Assembly (NCBI GenBank): GCA_900318665.1
Contig: ONLQ01000001.1
Span: 143,342-207,341, forward strand
Length of the DNA stretch: 64,000 nucleotides
Reading direction: 5' to 3'
DNA from: an uncultured Bacteroidales bacterium
GTDB lineage: Bacteria; Bacteroidota; Bacteroidia; Bacteroidales; P3
Part shown: positions 17,520-26,105 of the stretch, in pieces
How positions within the stretch are numbered: position 1 is the first letter of the stretch
Layout of the letters: every line of letters starts with the position of its first letter
Position numbers and translations under genes: made by a program
Notes under the pieces: model-generated
What the model was told of the DNA's origin: nothing
The model's database searches: none
Seen by the model: only the letters and a program-made list of their open reading frames with translations

Positions 17520-19268
17520 TTAGTTGTTCCCAGCCTCTTTTTTGCTGTTGTCTATGGCTTCCGACACGTTGATTACGTAGTCGCCCAGTTTCTCGTAGAG
17601 CGAGAACAATCCGCTATACACTGAGCCGATAGAGTAGTTGTAAACGCCCAGTTTCAAAGCGTCAAGATGACGGTTGCGCAGTTGGTCGCGATATTTATTT
17701 ATGGCGTTTTCGGCATCGTAGGCTGCGTCGAGGTCAATCTTGTTCTTGTTGTAGTCGGTTTTCAAGTTATGGTCCATCACCGTCAGAGCCTGCTGCACCA
17801 ATTCCGTCATGTGTTCGAGGTTGTCGTTCTGCTCCTGGTCAAAATGGACGGCGGCGTCGCGCTTGTTTTTGCGCGTCATGGCTATCTGGAATACGGCGTC
17901 GCCAATGCTTTCGAGGTTGTCAACAATGCGAAGCATCGAACTCACGCGCTGCGAACCTTCTTTTGATAGGTCGCCCTCCGATATACGTGTCAGGAACTTG
18001 GCAATTTCGAGTTCCATGTGGTCGGTTATGCCTTCGTATTTCTCTATGCGAGCCATCACGGCGTCAAATTCCTCGTCGTCTTTTGCGGTGCGTAGCGATG
18101 GCAGGAAGGTGTACATTCGCAGCACACGTTTGGAGAAATTCTCAATCTCCTTGCGTGCCGACTCAAGGTTAAGTTCGGCGGTATTCATCCAGCCGCCACC
18201 AATAAATTTCAGGCGGAACTCGTCTTCCTCGTCGGCGGCAGTAGGCTTCACCATCCAGTTCACAATACGTATTATCTGTGGTATGAACCATACGAGTATC
18301 AGCGTATTAACCACATTGAAGAATGTGTGGAATAGCGACAGTGCCATAGGTATGGCCTCGGCGCTGTAGCCCACCGAGCCGACTTCGGCGTAGGGGTCGG
18401 CCCCCACCATGCCAGAGGTCAAATAGGCAATGACGTTCATTACGGGACGGAATACAACGAGAGTGATGAGTACGCCCAAGACGTTGAAAACCAAGTGTGC
18501 ACGGGCTGCTTTCTTACCAGCGGTATTGGCTACCATGGCGGCAAGGTTGGCGGTGATGGTGGTGCCGATGTTCTGACCCATGACCAGTGCTACGGCAACA
18601 TCGAAGCCTATCCAGCCTTTGTAGCACATAACAAGCGTGATGGCCATCATTGCTGCCGAAGCCTGTACGAGACATGTAAGCAATGCGCCTATGACGGTGA
18701 ATATCAGAATAGACCAGAATCCGAAATCAGACATACGTCCCAGCATTTCAAGAAATTTCGGATATTCTTCAAGGTTTGGCATGGCAGATTGCAGAAATCC
18801 CATTCCTACAAGCAGCAAGGCGAGACCCATTATAAATTCGCCGATGGATTTCATCTTATCCTTCTTGGCAAAGGTGAAGATGAGCGAAATGGCGCCCAAT
18901 GTCATTGGCAGGCTGAATGCACTGGTCGATTCGCCAAGTCCGAAAAGCGTGATAATCCACGCTGTTACGGTGGTTCCGATATTGGCGCCCATGATTACCG
19001 CCACGGCTCCCGCCAGCGATAGCAAGCCGGCATTCACAAAACTGACCACCATGACGGTGGTTGCTGACGACGACTGAATGGCAGTGGTAACTACCGTTCC
19101 CGTCAAGATGCCGCGAAGTGGGTTGTCGGTAATCTTGCCCAAGATGGAGCGCATCTTGTCACCGGCTATTTTTTGCAGACCCTCGCTCATCAGTTTCATA
19201 CCGAAGAGGAATAGGGCCAATGCTCCCGCAAAATTCAGAATGATAATAAGTATATCCCAGAAAAGCAT
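17520..19268 (-). CDS. Na+/phosphate cotransporter family protein with PhoU-like C-terminus
   Basis: 582 residues. The N-terminal half is the Na/Pi-cotransporter (NptA/PNaS) domain with two inverted repeats, each holding a Q-S-S/A-S-A motif (TAIQSSSATTVMVVSF and LVQASAAMMAITL) and a GxNIGTT signature (MGANIGTTVTAW, MGQNIGTTITAN). Residues about 365-575 are helical and PhoU-like (MRSILGK early; LRIVDNLESIGD late). Predicted to take up phosphate with Na+. A good minus-strand promoter lies at 19339-19369. Confidence 0.92.
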   Translation of the reverse strand: MLFWDILIIILNFAGALALFLFGMKLMSEGLQKIAGDKMRSILGKITDNPLRGILTGTVVTTAIQSSSATTVMVVSFVNAGLLSLAGAVAVIMGANIGTTVTAWIITLFGLGESTSAFSLPMTLGAISLIFTFAKKDKMKSIGEFIMGLALLLVGMGFLQSAMPNLEEYPKFLEMLGRMSDFGFWSILIFTVIGALLTCLVQASAAMMAITLVMCYKGWIGFDVAVALVMGQNIGTTITANLAAMVANTAGKKAARAHLVFNVLGVLITLVVFRPVMNVIAYLTSGMVGADPYAEVGSVGYSAEAIPMALSLFHTFFNVVNTLILVWFIPQIIRIVNWMVKPTAADEEDEFRLKFIGGGWMNTAELNLESARKEIENFSKRVLRMYTFLPSLRTAKDDEEFDAVMARIEKYEGITDHMELEIAKFLTRISEGDLSKEGSQRVSSMLRIVDNLESIGDAVFQIAMTRKNKRDAAVHFDQEQNDNLEHMTELVQQALTVMDHNLKTDYNKNKIDLDAAYDAENAINKYRDQLRNRHLDALKLGVYNYSIGSVYSGLFSLYEKLGDYVINVSEAIDNSKKEAGNN

Positions 19269-19338
19269 AAGGTATAAGGCTTTTAGTCTTTTGTGTTTTA
19301 GTGAGTTGAATAGGCTCTCTCGGAGAGTTGAACAATTG

Positions 19339-19369
19339 CAAAAATACTAATAGCATTTCACCTGACAAA
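19339..19369 (-). promoter_or_regulatory. Promoter for the Na/Pi cotransporter gene
   Basis: On the minus strand: TTTG at 19369-19366, 19 bases, then TATTTTTG at 19346-19339, an exact consensus match. A short CTCTC-CG-GAGAG palindrome lies just downstream, near 19315-19326. Confidence 0.75.
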
Positions 19370-19486
19370 GCATTTTCCGTTACGTTTTTGTTACATTTTC
19401 ATGCAGCAGAATTATGACATGGCAAATGATGCCATGTGACGAATGACATCGGAATAAAAGTCGAAAATTATATGTGTAGGGAAATA

Positions 19487-20086
19487 TTACAATGGCGAGA
19501 TAGTTAGCCCTTGCAGTTTCGACAAGGCGGCTACTATTCTCTCGGCCTGTGATTTGCGCACCGAAATGTCTATCTTGCAGTCCATCTCAAATTGCTGGTT
19601 CTGTGGCGAGATATTCTGCTCTTTCAGTATTCGCATCACGTTGTTCATCAGCGGGTACTCGAAACAGAGGCGGTAGTCGGCATTGACGGTGCGTTGCACA
19701 ATGGTGGCGTTTTGCAGGGCGTCATGCGCGGCGGCCTTGTAGGCATTGGCGAGACCCGATGCGCCAAGCAGTATGCCGCCGAAGTACCGAACAACAACTA
19801 TTAGCGTGTCGGTAATGTCGAACGAGAGCATCTGTCCGTGAATGGGACGGCCTCCGGTGCCAGAGGGTTCGCCATCGTCGTTGGCGCGATAGGTGGCCTT
19901 GTCTGGACCAAGAATGTAGGCATAGCAGTGGTGACGTGCGTCAAAATATTCTTTGCGCAAATGCTCGAGATGTTTCTTTACATCATCTACCGTGCGCACA
20001 GGATAGGCAAAGGCTAAAAATTTGCTGCCTTTCTCTTTGTAGATTCCTTCGGCAGGGGCGGCGAGAGTCTGGTAGGTGTCGTCCAT
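19487..20086 (-). CDS. YigZ/IMPACT family protein
   Basis: 199 residues, the usual length. Signature of the family (UPF0029): KGSKFLAFAYPVRT, ARHHCYAYILG, NDDGEPSGTGGRPI and VVVRYFGGILLGASGL, followed by a C-terminal ferredoxin-like domain. Bacterial members are linked to translation or RNA binding but have no settled reaction. It starts 14 bases after ribD ends, so the two are probably co-transcribed. Confidence 0.92.
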   Translation of the reverse strand: MDDTYQTLAAPAEGIYKEKGSKFLAFAYPVRTVDDVKKHLEHLRKEYFDARHHCYAYILGPDKATYRANDDGEPSGTGGRPIHGQMLSFDITDTLIVVVRYFGGILLGASGLANAYKAAAHDALQNATIVQRTVNADYRLCFEYPLMNNVMRILKEQNISPQNQQFEMDCKIDISVRKSQAERIVAALSKLQGLTISPL

Positions 20087-20100
20087 TGGGATAGAGCCTG

Positions 20101-21039
20101 TTAGTATTCGAGAATGGTTGTCGGCTTTTCTGGTCTGGCGGGTGCTGGAAGTCCGTTGCCGAGTTTGGTGTTTGAGCGAAAGATGCGTATCTCGTCGTAG
20201 AGGCCAGACGATAGGAATGAGTCAAGTATCTCACGTCCGCCTTCTACTATAACCGATTGGATTTTTTGTTGATAGAGTATCGGCATCAGTTGCTCGACAT
20301 CGGCACAGTCGAGATGCAGCCAGTGCTGCGGCACATTGGAGAGCCGATGTCTGCGGTCAAGGACTATGGGTTGAGGGTTGTCGCCTGCAAATAGACGTGC
20401 CGTGAGCGATGGCTTGTCGTCAATAAAAGTCTGCGAGCCAACGAGTATTGCTGCCTCTTCTGTGCGCCATTTGTGGGAGAGAAGTGTCTGCTGTATAGAG
20501 GAAATCCAGTAGGGTTTGCCCTCGTTTTTGTTCCAGCGGCTGCGGTCGGGAGCCATAAATCCGTCGGCACTCTCTGCCCATTTCAATATAATATAGGGAC
20601 GCTCCTGTTCCATATAGGTGAAGAAACGGCGGTTCAGATGCCTGCCGTCCTCTTCCAGCACATGACGCACCACCTCGATGCCTGCATCTTCCAGTTTGGC
20701 AAAACCATTTCCCGCCACAAGGGGATTGGGGTCGTCGTTGCAGCACACCACTTTGGCAATTCCGCGTTCCACAATGAGGTCAGCGCAAGGCGGTGTCTTG
20801 CCGTAGTGCGAGCAGGGTTCAAGATTGACATAGAGCGTGGCTTCTCGTAGGTCGGCAGTGGTGGAGAGTATGGCGTTGCGTTCGGCGTGGAAACCGCCAT
20901 ACTGCTGGTGATAGCCTTCGGCAATGACTGTGCCGTCTTTAACAATGACACAGCCCACCATAGGATTAGGACGCACACGCCCCAAACCATTCAGTGCCAG
21001 ATGAAAACAGCGTCGGATATAGAACTCGTCCTGCGTCAT
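20101..21039 (-). CDS. ribD: Riboflavin biosynthesis deaminase/reductase RibD
   Basis: 312 residues. The N-terminal zinc deaminase has FHAERNA and NLEPCSHYGKTPPC, which bind zinc. The C-terminal reductase domain has ILKWAESADGFMAP, AILVGSQTFIDDKPSLTAR and VIVEGGREILDSFL. It converts the GTP-derived pyrimidine to 5-amino-6-ribitylaminouracil precursors. The reading frame extends upstream to 21087, but that part runs through the asnS terminator hairpin; the ATG at 21039 (MTQDEFYIRRC) is the natural start. Confidence 0.94.
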   Translation of the reverse strand: MTQDEFYIRRCFHLALNGLGRVRPNPMVGCVIVKDGTVIAEGYHQQYGGFHAERNAILSTTADLREATLYVNLEPCSHYGKTPPCADLIVERGIAKVVCCNDDPNPLVAGNGFAKLEDAGIEVVRHVLEEDGRHLNRRFFTYMEQERPYIILKWAESADGFMAPDRSRWNKNEGKPYWISSIQQTLLSHKWRTEEAAILVGSQTFIDDKPSLTARLFAGDNPQPIVLDRRHRLSNVPQHWLHLDCADVEQLMPILYQQKIQSVIVEGGREILDSFLSSGLYDEIRIFRSNTKLGNGLPAPARPEKPTTILEY

Positions 21040-21063
21040 TCTTTGATTTGCAAGGCCATAACT

Positions 21064-21102
21064 AATAAAGGCTATCCCGTCATGCACGGGATAGCCTTTA
21101 TT
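21064..21102 (-). terminator. Terminator of asnS
   Basis: 17-bp perfect stem (AATAAAGGCTATCCCGT and its complement) with a five-base loop, 14 bases after the asnS stop on the minus strand. It is followed by a short T-rich stretch and lies just upstream of ribD. Confidence 0.8.
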
Positions 21103-21115
21103 CTATTATTGTTTT

Positions 21116-22522
21116 TTAGAATTCTGCGGTCTTGGGGGTGCGGGGGAAGGGGATGACGTCGCGAATGTTGCCCATGCCGGTGATGAAGAGCATCAGACGC
21201 TCAAAGCCGAGGCCGAAGCCAGCGTGCGGACAGGTACCATAGCGGCGGGTGTCGATATACCATTCCATGCCTTTGCGGTCCATGCCCAGTTCGTTCATGC
21301 GGGCGGTGAGTTTGTCGTAACTCTCTTCGCGTACCGAGCCGCCAATGATTTCGCCAATCTGCGGGAACAGCACGTCGGTGCCCTGCACGGTCTTGCCGTC
21401 GTCGTTCTGCTTCATGTAGAATGCCTTGATGTCCTTCGGGTAGTCGGTCATGATGACGGGGCGTTTGAAATGCTCTTCCACGAGGTAGCGCTCATGCTCT
21501 GAGGCGAGGTCGGCACCCCAGAATACGGGGAACTCGAATTTCTTGCCGTTCTTGATGGCGGCTTCGAGAATGTTGATTCCCTCGGTGTAGGGGAGGCGCA
21601 CAAAATCGGTGGCGATGACGCCTTTCAGGCGCTCTATCAAGCCGTTGTCCACCATCTTGTTGAGGAACTCAAGGTCGTCCATGCAGTGGTCGAGAGCCCA
21701 GCGGATGCAGTATTTTATGAATTCCTCTTCCAGTTCGGTGAGGCTGTCGAGGTCGTAGAAAGCCATTTCGGGCTCAATCATCCAGAACTCGGCCAGGTGG
21801 CGCGGGGTGTTGCTGTTCTCGGCGCGGAAGGTGGGGCCGAAGGTGTAGATCTTGCCCAAGGCGGTGGCGCCAAGTTCGCCTTCCAACTGACCGCTGACGG
21901 TCAGCGAGGTCTGTTTGCCGAAGAAATCCTGCTCGTAGTCTATGCTGCCGTCCTCTTTGCGTGGCAGGTTGTTGAGGTCCATAGTGGTTACCTGGAACAT
22001 CTCGCCGGCGCCTTCGCAGTCGGAGGCGGTGATGAGCGGAGTGTGGAAATAGTAGAAGCCGTGCTCGTGGAAGAAGGTGTGAATGGCGTAGGCCATATTG
22101 TGGCGCAGACGCATGATGGCTCCGAAGGTGTTGGTGCGTGGACGCAGGTGTCCAATCTCGCGCAGGAATTCCATCGAGTGGCCTTTCTTCTGCAGAGGAT
22201 AGGTGTCGGGGTCGGCGGTGCCGTAGAGTATGATATTCTCGGCCTGGAGTTCAACGGCCTGTCCTTGCCCTTGCGATTTCACCAGTTTTCCATCAACGCT
22301 GACGCATGCGCCAGTGGTGATGCCTTTCAGCAATTCCTCGTCGAAGTTGGCAAGGTCAACCACCACCTGCATGTTGTGGATAATGCTACCGTCGTTCACG
22401 GCCAGGAAAGCAACATTCTTGTTGCCGCGCTTGGTGCGGACCCAGCCCTTGATGTTGATAGAAGTGTCGAGGAGCGCACTGACGTCCTCTTTAAGCAAGT
22501 GTTTGATTTCGTAGCGTTTCAT
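21116..22522 (-). CDS. asnS: Asparaginyl-tRNA synthetase
   Basis: 468 residues, the usual length. An OB-fold anticodon-binding domain ([25 protein letters not shown]) precedes the class II catalytic core: motif 2 region [25 protein letters not shown] and motif 3 [16 protein letters not shown], with the end [17 protein letters not shown] typical of AsnRS. It charges tRNA-Asn in the cytoplasm. It lies 48 bases downstream of the guanylyltransferase gene. Confidence 0.97.
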   Translation of the reverse strand: MKRYEIKHLLKEDVSALLDTSINIKGWVRTKRGNKNVAFLAVNDGSIIHNMQVVVDLANFDEELLKGITTGACVSVDGKLVKSQGQGQAVELQAENIILYGTADPDTYPLQKKGHSMEFLREIGHLRPRTNTFGAIMRLRHNMAYAIHTFFHEHGFYYFHTPLITASDCEGAGEMFQVTTMDLNNLPRKEDGSIDYEQDFFGKQTSLTVSGQLEGELGATALGKIYTFGPTFRAENSNTPRHLAEFWMIEPEMAFYDLDSLTELEEEFIKYCIRWALDHCMDDLEFLNKMVDNGLIERLKGVIATDFVRLPYTEGINILEAAIKNGKKFEFPVFWGADLASEHERYLVEEHFKRPVIMTDYPKDIKAFYMKQNDDGKTVQGTDVLFPQIGEIIGGSVREESYDKLTARMNELGMDRKGMEWYIDTRRYGTCPHAGFGLGFERLMLFITGMGNIRDVIPFPRTPKTAEF

Positions 22523-22570
22523 TTGATATGTTTTTTTCTAACTAATTATTCAAATAGGTCTGATGCTTAA

Positions 22571-23656
22571 TCAGTGTTTGTTTTTGGATTTTATTTTGCT
22601 CAACTCCACGTCCGACATGAATTTGACGTGCCGCTCCTCTTGGTCGCGGCGGCAAATCATTAGGGTGTTGTTCTGCTCGGTCACCACATATCCGTCAAGT
22701 CCTTGCAGCACCACGGTTTTGTTGTTTGGCACATGCACCACGCAGTCGCGTGTGTCGTAGGCAAAGACCTTGCCCGATATGAAGGCGTTGCCGCTGCGGT
22801 CGTGGTCGCAGGTGTTGTAGAGCGAGTCCCAGGTCTCCACGTCCGACCAGCCGAAGGAGGCACGCATACCATACACGTTGTCCGATTTCTCCATAATGCC
22901 GTGGTCCACCGATATGGTCTCGCATTGCGAGTAGATGCGGTCGATGGTCTCTTTGGGAGTTTGTTCGGATAGGTCGAAGAATGCCTCGGCTATGGCTGGC
23001 AGATACTGTCGGTAGGCATCAATCAGAACGTCTATGTGCCAGATGAAGATACCCACGTTCCAGAAAAATTCGCCTGAGCAGATGAACTGACGTGCTACCT
23101 CCACAGGCGGCTTTTCGGTGAAAGTCAGAACCTTGTGCAGGTTGCCGATGGGGGGCATTGGCAACTCCTCGTCAAACTGTATGTAGCCGTATTTCGTGTT
23201 TGGATTAGACGGCTGGGCGCCGAGGGTAATAATCCATTTGTTGTTGCGGGCTATATCCATGGCATTACTGATGTCCTCCACATAGTCGTCCCATCCGGAG
23301 ATGAAATGGTCTGAAGGCGAGACGAATACCGTTGCATTGGGGTTGCGGCGGCGAATGATGGATGCGGCATAGGCAATGCAGGGAGCGGTGTTGCGGCGCG
23401 TGGGCTCGCACAGCACCTGATAGTCGGCCAGTCCGGGAATCTGCTGATGTATGATGTCGCCGTAGAGGTCGGAAGAGACGAGGATGATATTTTCGCGTGG
23501 ACAAATCTGCGCGCAGCGCCGGAAAGTGCGCTGTATCATGGTCTCACCTATGCCCAGCAGGTCGATGAACTGCTTGGGATGCTCCTCGGTGCTGAGGGGC
23601 CAGAAACGGCTGCCAGGGCCTCCGGCCATGATGATGCAGTAATTATTCTTGTCCAT
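22571..23656 (-). CDS. manC: Mannose-1-phosphate guanylyltransferase (single domain)
   Basis: 361 residues. Nucleotidyltransferase signature IIMAGGPGSRFWPLSTEEHPKQF at the N-terminus, then VFVSPSDHFI and FTEKPPVEVA. It makes GDP-mannose for glycan synthesis. It lacks the C-terminal phosphomannose-isomerase domain of the bifunctional ManC/AlgA type, which fits its length. Gene order thyA-manC-asnS on one strand with short gaps suggests one transcript. Confidence 0.92.
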   Translation of the reverse strand: MDKNNYCIIMAGGPGSRFWPLSTEEHPKQFIDLLGIGETMIQRTFRRCAQICPRENIILVSSDLYGDIIHQQIPGLADYQVLCEPTRRNTAPCIAYAASIIRRRNPNATVFVSPSDHFISGWDDYVEDISNAMDIARNNKWIITLGAQPSNPNTKYGYIQFDEELPMPPIGNLHKVLTFTEKPPVEVARQFICSGEFFWNVGIFIWHIDVLIDAYRQYLPAIAEAFFDLSEQTPKETIDRIYSQCETISVDHGIMEKSDNVYGMRASFGWSDVETWDSLYNTCDHDRSGNAFISGKVFAYDTRDCVVHVPNNKTVVLQGLDGYVVTEQNNTLMICRRDQEERHVKFMSDVELSKIKSKNKH

Positions 23657-23699
23657 ATTGCTTTGGTTTTGTGTTGCAAGTAGTTGATGTGTCCGAAGG

Positions 23700-24494
23700 T
23701 CAGACGCTCACCTCGCCTTTGATGTGGGGGTGAGGGTCGTAGCCTTCGAGCGTGAAGTCGTCGTAGTCGAATGAGAATATATCGTGTTTGTCGGGATTGA
23801 TATGCATGGTAGGCAGCGGCCGTGGGTCGCGGCTCAACTGCAGGCGGCACTGCTCTATGTGGTTCTTATAGATGTGTGCGTCGCCGAGGGTGTGGATGAA
23901 GTCGCCATATTTGAGCCCTGCGGCCTGCGCTATCATCATTGTGAACAAGGCGTAAGAGGCAATATTGAACGGCACGCCGAGGAATATGTCCGCCGAGCGT
24001 TGATAGAGTTGGCAACTGAGGCGTCCGTTGGCAACATAGAATTGGAAAAGTATATGGCATGGCGGCAGGGCCATCTGGTCAACCTCGCCAACATTCCATG
24101 CCGACACCAGAAGACGTCGTGAGTCGGGGTTGCTCTTTATCTGCTCGATTAGTTGCGTTATTTGGTCTATATGACCACCGTCGGCACAGCCCCAACTGCG
24201 CCACTGACGGCCGTAGATTGGGCCCAGGTCGCCGTTCTCGTCGGCCCATTCGTCCCAGATGGTCACCTTATGGTCGTGGAGGTATTTTATGTTGGTGTCG
24301 CCACGCAGAAACCACAGCAACTCGTAGATGATAGACCGCAGGTGCAGTTTCTTGGTGGTGAGCAGCGGAAATCCGTCGTCAAGATGGAAACGCATCTGAT
24401 AGCCGAAAGTGCTGATGGTCCCAGTCCCGGTGCGGTCGCTTTTCTCCACTCCGGTGTCAAGCACATGCTGCAGAAGGTCTAAATATTGTTTCAT
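23700..24494 (-). CDS. thyA: Thymidylate synthase
   Basis: 264 residues, the length of E. coli ThyA. Motifs: [19 protein letters not shown] (folate/phosphate site), [10 protein letters not shown], the catalytic cysteine in [13 protein letters not shown], and [19 protein letters not shown]. It methylates dUMP to dTMP using methylene-tetrahydrofolate. A minus-strand -7 element lies at 24595-24602, implying a leader of about 90 bases. Confidence 0.97.
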   Translation of the reverse strand: MKQYLDLLQHVLDTGVEKSDRTGTGTISTFGYQMRFHLDDGFPLLTTKKLHLRSIIYELLWFLRGDTNIKYLHDHKVTIWDEWADENGDLGPIYGRQWRSWGCADGGHIDQITQLIEQIKSNPDSRRLLVSAWNVGEVDQMALPPCHILFQFYVANGRLSCQLYQRSADIFLGVPFNIASYALFTMMIAQAAGLKYGDFIHTLGDAHIYKNHIEQCRLQLSRDPRPLPTMHINPDKHDIFSFDYDDFTLEGYDPHPHIKGEVSV

Positions 24495-24594
24495 ATATAT
24501 TTATATATGCCAATAAATGCTTGCACTCCAAAACCGCCTATATTGCGAATAGAGCAATAATTAGGTGGGGCACACGCAGTTATGTTTATATCTG

Positions 24595-24602
24595 CAAAGG
24601 TA
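24595..24602 (-). promoter_or_regulatory. -7 promoter element for thyA
   Basis: The minus strand reads TACCTTTG, matching TAnnTTTG. It lies between thyA and the 33-bp repeat array. Confidence 0.6.
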
Positions 24603-24662
24603 CGAATAAAAAAGCATATAAACAACCCAAGCCCTCAAAACGCCCCAGAACCCCAAGAAAAG

Positions 24663-24840
24663 TGTTTAGCGAATTAAACACTTTTTGCTGAAATCTGTTT
24701 AGCGAATTAAACACTTTTTGCTGAAATCTGTTTAACGCATTAAACACTTTTTGCTGAAATTTGTTTAACATGTTAAACACTTTTTGTAGAAATTTGTTTA
24801 ACGTATTAAACACTTTTTGTTAGACCATGTTTGACAAACT
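24663..24840. repeat. Five 33-bp tandem repeats, each holding an 18-bp (near-)palindrome, plus a degenerate sixth
   Basis: Unit starts at 24664, 24697, 24730, 24763 and 24796, exactly 33 bases apart. Each unit contains TGTTTA-N6-TAAACA followed by CTTTTTG. The fourth (24762-24779) is a perfect 18-bp palindrome, TGTTTAACATGTTAAACA. A sixth, shortened copy (GTTTGACAAAC) is at 24829-24839 and runs into the -33 box of the next promoter. The array separates the divergent thyA and RNA promoters. A 33-base period is close to three helical turns, so the palindromes face the same side of the DNA. A 75-residue reading frame crosses it on the minus strand only because 33 is a multiple of three. Confidence 0.9.
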
Positions 24841-24841
24841 T

Positions 24842-24872
24842 TTTGTTAAATTCAGCAAAAAACGTATTTTTG
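24842..24872 (+). promoter_or_regulatory. Consensus promoter for the structured RNA
   Basis: TTTG at 24842-24845, 19 bases, TATTTTTG at 24865-24872: an exact match to the Bacteroidetes -33/-7 consensus. Transcription should start near 24879. It directly abuts the palindrome repeat array. Confidence 0.8.
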
Positions 24873-24878
24873 CACTGC

Positions 24879-25124
24879 TTACGAGAGCAAGGTAAGTTAA
24901 AGCAGAAAAGCATTGCGATACTGTCCTGTTATCGAAATCGGCAAAATTTCAGAGGAAGGACGGAGCATTATGTTTTCGCTTGTATGTGTATGCTATATCC
25001 TTTAGCATAACATCAGGCGTGAGATATGTCCCCAAATTCCCGTTTCCTCAAAGGTGTTTGCCGATACCTGATAACAACGGACAAGAGCACATAAGTCTCA
25101 TGCCTTTCTTATTTGTATTTTTTT
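24879..25124 (+). ncRNA. Structured RNA, about 240 nt (6S-like hairpin or attenuated leader)
   Basis: No gene fits this span, but long-range base pairing nests cleanly. TGTCC (24922-26) pairs with GGACA (25079-83), GTTATC (24928-33) with GATAAC (25070-75), ATCGGCA (24937-43) with TGCCGAT (25059-65), GAGGAA (24952-57) with TTCCTC (25044-49), and an apical TATGCTA (24989-95) with TAGCATA (25003-09). An outer stem CAAGGTAAG (24888-96) can close on CTTATTTG (25108-15). The 3' end runs into a T-rich tract at 25105-25124. A competing hairpin, GGCGTGAGA (25017-25) with TCTCATGCC (25096-104) plus TGTCC (25027-31) with GGACA (25079-83), would form a terminator-like structure. The single long rod with bubbles resembles 6S RNA; family unproven. 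Ends are estimates. Confidence 0.6.
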
Positions 25125-25169
25125 AACGCTCAACCGGAGACTTGCGGAGCAACCAAACATCAACAAAAA

Positions 25170-25991
25170 ATGGAAGAAATAAAACTTAACGACTTCCTGC
25201 GTATTCCCGAAGAGGAATTGAGCAAGTACAAATTGCATTTAGCCAACTTTAACGGAGAGACGCAGCCTCTTGACGTTTTCGCAAGTAGTTGGGACGAATG
25301 GATGGGCTGGAATCGCTGGCGTGGCAATCGCAACGACTGGAACCGCGAATACATTTTCTCTCTAATTGCAGACTACCGTCGCCCCAATAAATACATCTTC
25401 GGTGGCATATTTAAGGTAATATCTCGCGAGGGTGAAGAATATGAGATTGAACTCTCCGAGCAATTTCGTCCCCTCATAGGTCGCCTTGTGGTTGATTTCT
25501 ATCGCTATCAAGGGCTTCGTGGACGTGCATTTTGTCTTGAAGGGTATATGGATAGTTTCCGACTGCATGAAATAACACAAAATCCATATAGTGGCGAGCC
25601 TTTCTGCGGATATGAGAATATACGTCTTGATTTCACTGCGCTCGAGGTTATTGTCCGCAACCAAAAAGCAGACTGGCAGACTGCTCTTTCTCACATGAAA
25701 GGCATTTACCTTATTGCTGATAAGAGCAATGGTAAACAATATGTAGGTTCAGCCTATGGCGAAGGTGGCGTTTGGTCGCGTTGGAGCCAGTATGTGGGGT
25801 CAGGTCATGGTGGAAACGATGAATTGGTTTCGATTATCCAAGAAAATGGTATGGACTATGCAAGACGCAATTTTCAATTCTCTTTAATAGAGGCCATACC
25901 AATGCCTACTGATAATGATACCGTAATTCGTCGCGAAAGCCATTGGAAAGACATATTGTTAACTCGTCAGTATGGATACAATAACAATTAA
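25170..25991 (+). CDS. GIY-YIG nuclease-domain protein
   Basis: 273 residues. The C-terminal 95 residues are a GIY-YIG domain: GIYLIADKSNGKQYVGSAYG, with Tyr and a WSRWSQYVGSGHGGN stretch holding the usual Arg, and a late Glu (RRESHWKDIL) that would bind metal. The N-terminal 170 residues (LNDFLRIPEEELSKYKLHLANF... FRPLIGRLVVDFYRY) are not recognised and may bind nucleic acid. The ATG at 25170 begins MEEIKLNDFL; the longer frame from 25113 would start inside the T-rich end of the structured RNA. It is a lone gene in an accessory region; a mobile or defence role is possible but unproven. Confidence 0.85.
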   Translation: MEEIKLNDFLRIPEEELSKYKLHLANFNGETQPLDVFASSWDEWMGWNRWRGNRNDWNREYIFSLIADYRRPNKYIFGGIFKVISREGEEYEIELSEQFRPLIGRLVVDFYRYQGLRGRAFCLEGYMDSFRLHEITQNPYSGEPFCGYENIRLDFTALEVIVRNQKADWQTALSHMKGIYLIADKSNGKQYVGSAYGEGGVWSRWSQYVGSGHGGNDELVSIIQENGMDYARRNFQFSLIEAIPMPTDNDTVIRRESHWKDILLTRQYGYNNN

Positions 25992-26069
25992 TCGTTGTGG
26001 AGGCCATTTTTTGATATAGGAAGGACGAAAAAAAACTTCCCTATGTCCGGATTTGGCACACCCTGTCTG

Positions 26070-26077
26070 TATTTTTG
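26070..26077 (+). promoter_or_regulatory. -7 promoter element for the BspA-like gene
   Basis: TATTTTTG fits TAnnTTTG, 28 bases before the ATG at 26106. No TTTG lies at the usual -33 distance. Confidence 0.5.
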
Positions 26078-26105
26078 CAAATCGAAATGATAAAACTTAT
26101 ACAAA

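Noticed and set aside
24586-24813. 75-residue minus-strand reading frame over the 33-bp repeats (repeated NRFQQKVFNSL)
   Set aside because: The repeat length is a multiple of three, so any open unit stays open. There is no Shine-Dalgarno-like signal, the frame ends inside the thyA promoter, and the palindromes explain the conservation better.
24663-24840. CRISPR-like array
   Set aside because: Units are contiguous with no unique spacers, the palindrome is internal, and no cas gene is nearby.
24879-25124. RNase P RNA or tmRNA
   Set aside because: GAGGAAGGAC at 24952 recalls the RNase P P4 strand, but the matching 3' element is missing; there is no tRNA-like end or tag frame for tmRNA.
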